Source: Littorina saxatilis (lineage: Eukaryota; Mollusca; Gastropoda; Littorinimorpha; Littorinidae). Taken from it: 64,000 nt of DNA. This document shows positions 1-11,164 of the stretch, one piece after another; positions within the stretch are counted from its first letter, which is position 1, and each line of letters opens with the position of its first letter. The stretch spans positions 20,647,137 to 20,711,136 of the forward strand of contig NC_090248.1 in assembly GCF_037325665.1 (NCBI RefSeq), given 5' to 3'. The position numbers were made by a program, and so were the translations under genes. The notes below the pieces were generated by a model. It made no database searches. It was not told where the DNA came from and saw nothing but the letters and a program-made list of their open reading frames with translations.

Positions 1-318
1 CACTGCCCCAAAGAAGTCTTTGTTGGGAAAGACCGGGTGGAAGCAGCCACCGCTGAGGCTGTTGCAAAGTTCAACAGAGGCAACTTTGCACTGGCACAGG
101 TCATGGACCACATGAGCTTGCCAATTACTGAGCTTATTCATTCTGCTTTGGCCAATAAAGACAAGGTGAGGGTCCAGAAGGCGGAGAGAGCAACAGATGT
201 GGCCGCTGTAGCAGCTCGTAGGGCAAGATGTGCTGGTCGTCAACGTCAGCTGGAGCAGCGAGAAGACCAGGAGGGGGAGGTGTACGGTGCTGGACTGATG
301 GGGGATGGAGGGGAATAA
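1..318 (+). pseudogene. C-terminal fragment of a Mutator-type transposon-associated protein
   Basis: An open frame enters from the left edge and stops at 318 (about 105 codons). It reads HCPKEVFVGKDRVEAA near the start and EGEVYGAGLM near the end, with a basic, Arg/Lys-rich middle. The order CPK..F..KD..E.A.A.AV..FN, basic stretch, then YGAG close to the stop resembles, from memory, the C-terminus of Mutator-like transposase proteins that are multicopy in molluscs. No upstream part is visible. It lies on the strand opposite to tafazzin, apparently inside the last tafazzin intron, so it is more likely an inserted transposon end than a host gene. The identification is a recollection of family shape and could be wrong. 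Confidence 0.4.
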
Positions 319-1121
319 GTACCAACATCATTTGAAGAAGACTCGGAACAATACATGAACACACCCAGACTCTTTTTTCGGCAATGTGTCTTCATAATGT
401 GTAAAGAAACACTTTACAAACTTTCAAATGCAATTTTCTCTGAATATGGGTTTTCAAGGACGGTATCAACGCGGGAAATGATATTTCGTCAGAACTACTT
501 GTGGTAGAGTTATAATTTTTTTTTTACAGGAGTAAGATTTGATTTTGCCAGACTCTTACAGAGCGGTTTTTGTAAAACCCATCAAAATTTTTTTTTAGAG
601 AATATAATATAAGCCTGATTGAGTATTTTGGGGGCAAAAATGTATATCTCTCAATTTATGCTGCTGAATTCGAACTGGGGTAATTTGGTCAAAATGGCTC
701 TGTATAAGTCTGAAACTGATATCTGGGAGTAATTTTCACTGCATTTGAAGCCTGTAGCTTCAAAAATGTCTTTTGAATTTCATGGGGCGTGGTGTGTAAT
801 TTTCGTATTTTTTTGAAGAAATTGGTATTTTTTGGTGAAAATATTACTTGCTTGGTCAAAAAATGGGTATGCAGGTGCTTTTTTATGCTTTCTTTTTATA
901 AAGTACCCCAAAACTTCAAAGAAAACTAACAAATACTCAGATTTCATTTTTTGTGCCACCTCTCCCCTTAAAAGGGGCCCTATTACATAAAGTCTAATAT
1001 TACTGCTGTAACAAACATTTAGGAAGTGTCAAAACATGAACGTTCAGCATAATTCACTTGCTGCTACAAATGTCTCTACAGAACTATTGTTTTAGGCTTA
1101 CTGGTGTGTGTCTATACTTAC
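319..1121. other. AT-rich intronic DNA, no gene seen
   Basis: No recognisable exon on either strand. It is probably the remainder of the transposon whose coding end precedes it plus intron sequence of tafazzin. I looked for the last tafazzin exon here on the minus strand and did not find it. Confidence 0.4.
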
Positions 1122-3559
1122 GGGAGATTTTTTCAGAGACTTCAGAAGTTCAATGTCTTTTGCGAAGTCCATTGGGTTGCCAACCAGTAGCGTGACATTC
1201 TGCAAACCAACACAACCAGATAAGTTGTACAACAACAACAAACAAGTCGCGTAAGGCGAAATTACTACATTTAGTCAAGCTGTGCATGTGGAACTCACAG
1301 AATGAAACTGAATGCACTGCATTTTTTCACAATGACCGTAGTCCACCGCTAGTGCAAAAGGCAGTGAAAGTGACGAGCCTGTTCAGCGCGGTAGCGGTTG
1401 CGCTGTGCTGCATAGCACGCTTTACTGTACCTCTCTTCGTTTTAACTTTCTGAGCGTGTTTTCAATCCAAACATATCATATCTATATGTTTTTGGAATCA
1501 GGAACCGACAAGGAATAAGATGAAATTGTTTTTAAAACGATTTCGGAAATTTAATTTTAATCATAATTTTTATATTTTTAATTTTCAGAGCTTGTTTGTA
1601 ATCCGAATATAACATATTTATATGTTTTTGGAATCAGAACATGATGAAGAATAAAATAAAAGTAATTTTGGATATTTTTATAAAAAAATAATTTTAATTA
1701 CAATTTTCAGATTTTTAATGACCAAAGTCATTAATTAATTTTTAAGCCTCCATGCTGAAATGCAATACCGAAGTCCGGCCTTCGTCGAAGATTGCTTGGC
1801 CAAAATTTCAATCAATTTGATTGAAAAATGAAGGTGTGACAGTGCCGCCTCAACTTTTACAAAAAGTCGGATATGACGTCATAAAAGACATTTATCGAAA
1901 AAATGAAAAAAACGTCTGGGGATTTCATATCCAGGAACTCTCATGTAAAATGTCATAAAGATCGGTCCAGTAGTTTAGTCTGAATCGCTCTACACACACA
2001 CACATGCACAGACACACACACACACTCACACATACACCACGACCCTCGTCTCGATTCCCCCTCTATGTTAAAACATTTAGTCAAAACTTGACTAAATGTA
2101 AAAAAAAGGCAAAAATTGACCTGCACTTAATTTTGAGACTCAAAACCTACTCTCTCAACCTCTGTAACACTAATCTTTTTGCAAAGTGTATGTCTATATT
2201 ACTTCTACTGCTGGATGAGTGGACTAATAAGTCTTACAAGCACCCCCGATTAAAATTGCATTCATCAGTCATGAATTAATTCAGTACATGTAAGAGAAGA
2301 GTTATCTTTCTTGCACACACTTTGGATGCTGACATTTTGACGTAGTATTTTCACTCAAAAGAAAGTACCAGCCATGCACCCTGGTATTATTCAGGTTACA
2401 ACATACTCAACCAACTGACATAATTGAATCAGGCCTGCTCTGAAACCAACTCTTTAATATGTCAAACCGGCTGACACACTGGCCGTAGAAAATGTCAGGG
2501 CCCCTCCCCCATGCACATATACTAACTAGATTATGCAAACAAAACTATTTGAATATATGTGACCCTCCACCACCGAATGAGCCGCTTGTCACCAATGGAC
2601 GATTTTTGTATTTCTACATTTTCTTAAGGATTTGTTAAACTTTATACTCTACCCAGTGGTGAAAACCGTTCTACAAAAGAGCAAAAACTTTTTGAGGTAT
2701 AAGCCTGTGAATGAGGTAACCTTCAAAACGTCGGTTCTGAGAAAAACAGCCCCAAACAATTTTGACCTTACTCAGACCTTTGTACTTAGCTACCAGCTCA
2801 TTGATGGGGTATTTTTGGTCTAACCAATAGAAACTACACCGTTTGAAAGTTGAAACATAGACCTTTCCATTCATGTGTGTATCGACGGGTACATTTCGAG
2901 TTTTACAGGGCGATAGTTGAGTGAAACGGAAAGTGGCTTTTTTGGGGGCGCTAATCTCACAAAAAACGCATGAGTAAGGTGCTTCAAAAGCGTATTATGC
3001 AACTTTAAAGGCATTTTCAGCTTATAAGGTGATAGATGTGGGTTAAAAAGAGACTGAAGAATAGCTTTGTAGCGAAATCTCAAAATTGATATGACACCCC
3101 CTGGACGTATATTGGGGTTAGCCCAGAACCACGCGTGGTGACAAGCGACTCATTCCGTGGTGGAGGGTCACAGTTTTATTAACTTACCTTCCGAATCTGG
3201 GGAATGTATGGCGTTTTATTTGGAAGAACATTCTCCATACCTGTGTGAACAAAATGTTGAGAGGTGATTAGTTACAGCTTACATACATATTACTCACAGT
3301 ATACTGTTCAAACTTTCCAAGGTTTATGCACAGTTAGAAAAGGAAACATGCAGGCGGAATGAAATGCAATTGTTTCAGCACATAATCATGCAAAACATAC
3401 GCAACATGTATGCTTTTTAGTACAAATATATTCATACACAGAAACATACTTACTTACTGCCCGTGATGCCGATTGGCATGTAGGGCAGCAACACAGAAAA
3501 CATACTATTTAATACTAAAACATAAACTAATTCATTATCTTCTATATATATACGACTAG

Positions 3560-3590
<31 letters not shown>

Positions 3591-6500
3591 GCGCGATGCG
3601 CGGCCAAGGTTCTCGATGGATCTGTTTCAAATTTGGTGATCATATTCAGGTACACCCTGGACACAACCTGGTCGATGAGATATTTCAACACGTGCTCTCA
3701 GCGCGCAGCGCTGTGCGCGCTGAACCGATTTTTTTCGTGTGTGTCTGGATCCACTACCAGTAACTCTTCCTTATCTTCTCCAGTGTTTTCAGCCGCGATT
3801 ATCTCCCTTCCTTCGTGTGGCGTCAATCCATATTCCCGTTACTACGTTACTACGTTACTATTTTTAGAATGTCACGATTGCACCCGTAAGTTGTCTTTAC
3901 TGTAAAAGTGAAAGGGTCGAATCAATTTATAGCCACGCGAAAAATACACTGTCATCTATCTCTATATATTTATAGATATAAATATACATATATATAAACG
4001 GCTTCTGTGTGTGTGTTTGTGTGTGTGTGTGGGCAACACCTGTGAACTGTAGAGTTCTGTTTGTGATGTGGTCTAGCGGCTATGGTATGTCGGTATGTTC
4101 AGGCCTTCCTTCGAGAAGCCATAACAGTTATTCTCAATCCCGTTTGAGTGGACTTCGCCTTCAAAGGTGATTGTGGTGTTTTGGTCAATGAATCATTTTC
4201 GTGCTGTTCCCATTCCACCTGGGAGGGATTTAAGTTCATTCAAAGGGGGTCGAGTGTGACAGGGAGACTACCGTCGCCCTTCACAGCAGACTCTGCAGAG
4301 TTGTTCGCCTTGGAAGTTGTGGGCTTTCCTTGCATGTACCCGTAAGTTGTCCTTACTGTAAAAGTGAAAAGGTCGAATCCATTTATAGCCACGCAAAAAA
4401 TACACTGTCATCTATCTCTATATATTTATAGATATAGATATACATATATATATATACGGCTTCTCTGTGTGTGTTTGTGTGTGTGTGTGGGCACACCTGT
4501 GGATTCTAGAGTTCTGTTTGTGATGGGGTCTAGCGGCTTTTGTCTGTCTGTATATTCTGGCATTTGAGAAGTCATAACAGATAATATAGGGCTAAGAAAT
4601 AAGCTCTAAAATTCTCAATCCCGTTTGACAGGACTTCGCCTTCAAAGGTGATTGTGGTGAACCGCCACGCTGTCTGTCTCTGTCTCGCGATTCACCCCTC
4701 TAGTACTACATATGTACTGTGTTTATGTAGAGTGAAACGGTCAGCATGGTGCCTGTGATCCCCCAAATGGACAACACGACATACCTTTTCAATAACTTCA
4801 TAACTAACATATGACAGGTCTGGACATTCTGATTTTTCAAGAGAAATCATCTAAACTACAAACAACCATCAACATAAACAATTACAGTGGAACCATCTTT
4901 TGAAACCTCTGAAAACAACCAGGTCTTAACAGGAATGGAGTCTTAAAATGGAGGTCAATTTAAAAATGTTATGAACAGAAAAGGCAGAAAAGGCGTAAAA
5001 AGGGGGAGGGAACATTTAACAACAACATCAAATACTTCACAGCAACATACCAATGTGTACGATGGGCAGGACTATGGGTGATATTTTACACTCCGCTATC
5101 AATCTTCCCACTCCTGTAACAAAAATCACCAAAGCCTGATATTTTTTTTCTAAAAATTTGAATGATTTATCAATGTGCACACAAACACACACACAAGCAT
5201 ACTAATACAGAGGGATCCCCTACCCACTTTCTTTTTGTTTTCTCTGTCTGTCTGTCTGTCCCTCTCTCTCTCTCTGAGTTATCTTCATTCCTGTACAATT
5301 TTAAGTCAATAGCATACTTTAAACAGAAGAACTTGAAAGCTAAAGCTTGCAAGACACTTAGATTTGTAAAAAATTAAAAAACCCATTAAATATTGACAAC
5401 CCCCAAGCAAATGCTTGAGTACAGATCCAATCACTTTACAAATGTGTCACAATACCACAATTGAATTAAAATTTTGCTTAAACCATCAACTCCCAACCCC
5501 AAACAAAAAGCCATTCACTGGATTAAAGGTACCTTCTTACTTCAAAGTATTGTATCAATTTTACAGTCAGGCCTCCAGTCCCATACTTACCCCACTTGAA
5601 CCTTAACAGCTTATCATCTGCAAGGTTGACTTTTCCTGAAAAAAAGAGAGAAACAAATTCTCTAACTGTATACTCCTGGTTCCATAGATTCTGTGGAATA
5701 ATTAAATCCTACATACGCAAAAATTTCAGCTTTCAGAGTAACGAAGGAACAGATAGTCTATGTATGAAAGGGATGATGACCTGTCCATTTCAAAATGACA
5801 CTGCAAAAAACAAAACGACGCAAAATCTTGCATTTAGAGCCAACAGAGCTGAAAATGTGAAATCTGCTGTACAATATAATCAGCTTTCTTATATAGACTA
5901 CAATGAGGGAGAACTTATACATAAATCTAAGACAAAAGACATTCTTACTGTCTTCTTTTGAATTTCCCTGCTAAACGTTTCCATCCCTGCAGCACATACT
6001 TCAGACTTTTACACTTCACCCCAATATACACAACAATCCTTGCAATATTTCAAAACAAAACACCTTACCTTCAGGGAAGAAGTGAACCCACTGCCCATAG
6101 TTGAGTTTGTCCAGCAGAAAGTCCATGCTCTTCTGGTAGACCCCACATCCCCGGCGTACAGGTACGCACTGGCCCATGCTGAAGAACCAGGCGTGAAGTT
6201 GTTTTGTGAAGCAGATGTCTTCCGCGGTAGGCGTCCATCGCATGCTTGAGTTACTTAGCAGCGAGCTCATCTTCAGCACACCTACAAAAAGGTTTTATTT
6301 CTTCTATAAATTCATTTCTACACAGTGGTATATTCAGGGTTCCTGCAGGGCAGAGCTGATACAATTCAAGGAGTTTTCAAGGACATTTCCAGGACCAAAT
6401 AAATGCTTTTCAAGGACATGATTTTCCCCAAATTAATGCAAAGCACCAAGCTTACCTTCAGTTTTTCAAGTCATCAAGTTTCTGGTGAATTTCTATTAGT

Positions 6501-9500
6501 CATTCCGTAGTTGTTTCCCTTGCCAACTTCCGGGAAGGGAAGCAACTACGGGTGACTAGTAATAGTTCATCTGCTTTCGTTTTCACTCGATCTTTTATTC
6601 TCCCAAAATGTGTACTGTATTTGACGAAAAAAAAGGGGGTTGCATTTTTTTAAAAATAAGACAAGCTGCTGACGAAATGTATAGACAACAATTTGGAAAA
6701 ATCAAGTACTTTTCAATGACTATTCAACAAAACTCTATTTTCAAGCACTTTTCAAGGCCTGGAAAAGGTTTTCCAATTTTCAAGGAGTTTTCCAGGGTTC
6801 AAGGACTCTGTACGAACCCTGTATATTATTATCTGCAGACCTGCGAACCCTTGTGAAACCTCAAGTGTAGCAAAGTACTTTTTTTTAATGTTCAGCTTAG
6901 TAAATGGTGTTTTAGTGAAGCATTGTCTAAAATGTATTTGTACGTTCACACTTAGACTATTTTACACAAGAATATATACATTTTTAAAAAGTTCATTAAA
7001 AACAGAAACATAATGGCCAATCGAGAGTGTCTGCAGTGCTCCTTTTCAGTGTGGATACTGAAACAAATTCTGACTGCCACAGGGAGTGAGAATCAGAAAT
7101 GAGTACCAGGACTCACATGAAAGATCAATCTGTTGTATGCTTGTGATTATATGTTTGTGCGTAGCATTTATAAGCTTGGCATAACAGCGTAGCAATTTTT
7201 CGTTAAAATGTAGCATGCTTCACTAAAAGCGTAACAGGTGGCAGCTCTGCATAGAACTGTAAAGTCAGTCTCTGTCTGATAAAAGGACAACTCTGAAGAA
7301 AGGACACTTAATGTTGGCCCCTTGTTATGAACTGAACCGAAATATCCCTCTCATGAAAGGCCACCTGCAATGTAGGGACTATTTCGATTAGACCCAACAG
7401 TGACCTTTCATCGCAGGTATCACTGTACATGTACGTTCATCCTGATAAGACTCAGCCCAATTAACTGAAAACATTTTTCCAAGCAGAATCTGGATACTAA
7501 AACATGTATTCCTAGATGGTATCATGCTGATTTGATAAAAACTGATAGTTAAAAGAATATTGCAAGAAAAATGACATGCCTCATCTGGCGCAATCAGCAG
7601 TTTGGGTTGAACAAATATGCATTAAGTTTTGCCCAACTTCTATTCTCAGTAAATTTCAAGAATAATATTTTTGTCAACCTGGACCCCTATAAATTGTGGC
7701 TGTGTTTTATAAGAACGTAAGCTCATTTCATACGTACATTGACAGGGAGAAGTTTTGTAGTCATTGTCAGTACTAAATGTATACATGTAGAATACCTCAC
7801 CGGTTTCTCCAAGATAAATTCAAAACTATCAAATAAATCACTGTAAATAAACTCTTGCCAGACAATCACTGCAGTCAATGTTACACGGCATGGAAAATAA
7901 AATTAATCTGCAACTCCTCCTAAAGTCTTGCTGTTATAACAAATAGGACCAATTTAAGTATTATACCCAATTACCCCACATCAATGGATCATCAATACAG
8001 CAGGAGTGGTTGCTAATGGTTACCAGTCCCCTCTCGGCAGGTCGAGACTCCACTGCCTCTGTCAGGGTTTTCTCATTATGCACCTTGGTCTTGTTCAGCC
8101 ACTCTAGAAGAAAAAAAACCCAAGTACATTTATGAAGATATTAGTCATTACAACAAATACAGCTAAATTAAAAAGAAAATCATATAATTATAAAGCAATA
8201 TCAAATCATTTAGTCCCATCCATCAGCCTACAACTAAAAGATTCAAACTGAACAGGCTGGATGATCACTGAGACTAGAAAGTCTTAGGCTTGCCTGAACT
8301 GTTTGACCATGACAGCATTGACTCTGTGGTCTTGGTGACTGAAGCCAACAGTGCACCTCATAGACGATGTTAGGAAATGACTCTGTCATGTTAGTAAGGG
8401 TTGTTAAAGAGTAGTAAATGTCTTAAACACTGAAGCAAACAATCCCAAATGACATTATAGGCCAATCACTAACAAGTGGCGTGTCTCCACATGTGGTCTG
8501 GAAACAGTACTCTAAGACAGTGTGACTGACCAATTTTGAGATCGCCAGCTGGGCGGGTGGACCAGGAACTTGAACTTGCCTGCCATGATTTTAATAGTCC
8601 GGCCGAGGGGCAGGTGGAGGACGTTTTTTACATTTAGTCAAGTTTTGACTAAATATTTTAACACAGACAGGGAATCGAGACGAGGGTGGTGGTGTGTGTG
8701 TATGTATGTGTGTGTGTATGTGTGTAGAACGATTCCGAGAAAACTACTGGACCGATCTTCAATCAATCAATCAATATGAGGCTTATATCGCGCGTATTCC
8801 GTGGGTACAGTTCTAAGCGCAGGGATTTATTTTTTTATTTTTATTTTATGCAATTTATATCGCGCACATATTCAAGGCGCAGGGATTTATTTATGCCGTG
8901 TGAGATGGAATTTTTTTACACAATACATCACGCATTCACATCGGCCAGCAGATCGCAGCCATTTCGGCGCATATCCTACTTTTCACGGCCTATTATTCCA
9001 AGTCACATGCGCGTTCCTGGGTATGATATTTCCTTTTCATTTTCATTTTCATTACTTTATTGTCCCATCGCTGGGAAATTCGGGTCGCTTCCTCCCAGTG
9101 AAAAGCTAGCAGCAACGGAGTCGCGCTACCCAGGTGTCTGCGTGTTTAGGTGTATTCAGCCACCTGCACTTATGGCAGAATGACCAAGGTCTTTTACGTG
9201 CCATTGTGATGACACGGGGGTGGGACATGGCTTCCGTCTCTGGGTCTGCACATAAAGTTGACCCGTGTCCGTCCCGGCCCGAATTCGAACCTGCGACCTT
9301 TCGATCACAAGTCCAGTGCTCTACCAACTGAGCTACCGGGCCCCCAGACACTCTTTTTCCTTTTTTTGATAACTATCTTTGATGACGTCATATCCAGCTT
9401 TTAGTGAAACTTATAAGGCCGCACTGTCACACCCTCATTTTTCAACCAAATCGATTGATATTTTGGTCAAGCAATCTTCGACGAAGTCCGGACTATGGGA

Positions 9501-10319
9501 TTGCATTTCAGCTCGGAAGCTTAAAAATTAGTTTGCTCATTAAAGTTGTCATTAAAATCGAATTGTCAGAGCAAAAAATGATCGCATTGTATTCCTAATC
9601 TTCTCCTGAATTCAAAAATATATAGATATATATATGTCATGTTTACTCTAAAAATGTGCTCCGAGTCAGAATGGAAGAAAATAGGTCCAGTAAGTACTTC
9701 GGTCGCATGCTTCGCGGAGACGAGGGTGACCCGCCTCAGTCTTCAGGTTAGCCGAGACTATCTGAAGGTAGTCTCAGTGATGACTGTTTTTGGGGTTATT
9801 GATCTTTATAGTTTGTTAAGGATTGACTAAATGTTTTTATATATCGCTTCACGCGACTTGTTATTATTTAAAATAATCTAAGCAACTTTTAACAGAGTGC
9901 TTAAGAAGAAAAGTTGTTCAGGGCGATTGGTACTGTCTTATCTTAAAATGACTTGTTTCTAGCTCTTGCAGTTTGAGCCCTGTGCACGTAAATGGGCACA
10001 AATCAAGAGGAAAAACAACAGTCAAATTTATACTCAAAAACAGCCTCATGGTCAATGTCACATTTTAATATTCGTTTGAATCATGCTTCTTAAAACTGTC
10101 ACGCTCATATGACAGAAACTGACAGAGTAATGCAGTAAAAAGTGTTAAAAAAAAAGGGTTACCGATCCAGATCTTGCTGCAAGCTCCAACCGCAGCCATG
10201 ACAAGTCGACTGGAAATTTTCCATTTCAACGGTGTTCTGTATATGGAGGGAAATAACCACGAATCAGGGTAAACCTGCGGTGTCGGGAGCTTCGACATTT
10301 TGTCAAGCTGATATTTCAT
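1122..10319 (-). CDS. TAFAZZIN: Tafazzin, phospholipid-lysophospholipid transacylase (3' end outside window)
   Basis: Seven exons on the minus strand: 10319-10163, 8103-7975, 6281-6069, 5635-5591, 5113-5051, 3240-3188 and 1199-1122. All splice sites are GT-AG and the phases agree (five phase-1 introns, then phase 0), giving 246 codons with no stop. The family remodels cardiolipin in mitochondrial membranes. Visible signatures are the acyltransferase HX4D motif NHSCCIDD (His85, Asp90), [38 protein letters not shown] (164-168), RLIAEC and ENVLPN. They follow the human protein in order. The alternatively spliced human exon-5 segment is absent between CVPV and GVYQK. The start at 10319 has an in-frame TGA upstream; a second Met follows seven codons later. 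The last 15-35 residues are expected left of position 1. Introns carry several transposons. Confidence 0.95.
1242..2106 (+). repeat. ACAAGTCGCG-family repeat, full copy, in tafazzin intron
   Basis: It begins ACAAGTCGCGTAAGGCGAAA and ends in the palindromic motif ACATTTAGTC/GACTAAATGT. Inside are a block around GACCAAAGTCATTAATTAAT, the CRE-like TGACGTCAT, and a CA microsatellite followed by CCCTCGTCTCGATTCCCCCT. The same layout recurs at least ten times in this window. No coding capacity is seen, so it is non-autonomous. Both ends share TTTAGTCAAG. Confidence 0.85.
2558..3172. mobile_element. 615-bp MITE with about 37-bp terminal inverted repeats
   Basis: The left end TGTGACCCTCCACCAC is mirrored by GTGGTGGAGGGTCACA at the right, and the inverted match continues inward through GAATGAGCCGCTTGTCACCA with few differences. 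No coding capacity. It sits in the tafazzin intron between exons 6 and 7. Similar GTGACCCTCCACCA-ended elements are, to my recollection, common in marine invertebrates. Confidence 0.8.
3541..3725 (+). repeat. Possible Helitron-like 5' end with TCTG microsatellite
   Basis: TCTATATATATACGACTAGT is followed by a (GTCT)n run and then by a GC-rich stretch containing GCGCGATGCGCGG and CAGCGCGCAGCGCTG. A TC start followed by TATATA and GTCT repeats resembles non-autonomous Helitron starts that I recall from molluscs. No matching CTRR end was identified. Confidence 0.3.
3883..4659 (+). repeat. Direct duplication of a 0.3-kb unit
   Basis: 3883-4178 and 4339-4659 are diverged direct copies: both start CCCGTAAGTTGT and both end CTTCAAAGGTGATTGTGGTG, with the shared block TTATAGCCACGC and a TG microsatellite between. 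The second copy carries about 35 extra bases. Lies in a tafazzin intron; no coding signal. Confidence 0.75.
6335..6821. mobile_element. 487-bp hAT-like MITE with 6-bp target duplication
   Basis: Ends are CAGGGTTC and GAACCCTG, flanked on both sides by TATATT (6329-6334 and 6822-6827). The body is rich in TTTTCAAGGA-type motifs in opposite orientations. At its centre, 6494-6564, is a near-perfect 71-bp hairpin with arms around CCGTAGTTG and CAACTACGG. Non-coding, in a tafazzin intron. Confidence 0.7.
8760..9005 (-). mobile_element. SINE 3' part (AATCAATCAATC tail, GCGCAGGGATTTATTT body)
   Basis: The (AATC)n tail followed by ATGAGGCTTATATCGCGCG and two GCGCAGGGATTTATTT motifs matches the longer copies at 12073-12602 and 49613-50145. 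The tRNA-like head is missing. Confidence 0.7.
9033..9347 (-). mobile_element. tRNA-headed SINE
   Basis: On the minus strand, 9345-9268 reads as a tRNA-like head with A box TAGCTCAGTTGGTAGAGC and B box GGTTCGAATTC. A body follows and ends in a (TGAAAA)n-like tail at 9033-9055. No open frame of note. Confidence 0.75.
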
Positions 10320-11164
10320 ACTGCCGTGGACTTCACTGTTGGCTCACCGTTGATGTGTTGACCCGTTAACCCTGAGCAGAAGTGGGCGAAAGGAGACCAA
10401 CCATTAGCGAGGTGCATTGCCTCCCTTGGTGCTTCTTCCCTCGAGTTAACTTCTCTTGGTAAAAGAGGGTGGTGTCCCTTTTGTTAAAATATTCGTCTGC
10501 ACAATGAAGGTGTTGACTTGGTGCTCAAAGCTCCCCTTTTCCCCTCCTTATCTCTTTCCGCGTGGCCATTCCCACTGAAACAGAGAACGATCTCAACTCT
10601 TCCTCTTTACTGCCTTCAGTTTCAAAAAGAAACTGAATCATAAGTTGTTGTTGTTGTTGTTGTGGTGGTGGTGGTGATGGTGCCGGGTGGTGGTTGTTGT
10701 TGTGGTTGTTGTTGTGGTCGTTGTATTTATTTAGAAGACATCAAAGAACCGGCACTATTTGCCAGGAAATACAAAACAAGTAATTGAACAAGTAATAAAT
10801 TAATGATGAAAATGAAATCAGCTTACAAATAATTGTGTAGAAAATGTGGATCATGTATCAAGTTGATCTTCTGGTAAAGTGCACTCAGTGGTGCCACATC
10901 CGGACGGAGTGTTCACCTTCAAAACTGATTTACAAGTACAGCTGCGCACAAACACACTGGTAACATTTCCGGCGAAAAACCGTCAGTGCCGGAATGGGAT
11001 TGGTTCCTTCGCCGTAGTTATCCGCAAACTCAGTGTTCTCAAGATGTTAGCACTGTCAGTCTTCCTTCCCGTCAATGATTTGTAAACGATCATGTAAATA
11101 GATCTTACCAATGCTTTTACATGGTACGATAAGGGCGTCTTTCGGGCGCTTGGACACTGACATA
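10320..11164. other. Upstream of tafazzin: intergenic DNA with a TTG/GTG microsatellite
   Basis: Immediate 5' flank of tafazzin, expected to hold its promoter, but no clear TATA box or other motif stands out. An imperfect (GTT)n/(GTG)n tract spans 10643-10723. No exon recognised. Confidence 0.4.

Larger units (their letters stand above)
8630..9861 (-). repeat. ACAAGTCGCG-family repeat split by two SINE insertions
   Basis: Family sequence runs from ACATTTAGTCAAG at 8630 to CGCGACTTGT at 9861. It is interrupted by a SINE fragment at about 8760-9005 and a second, unrelated SINE at about 9033-9347. A short family remnant (GTTCCTGGGTATGATAT) lies between the two inserts, which shows that they were separate events. 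Confidence 0.75.
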
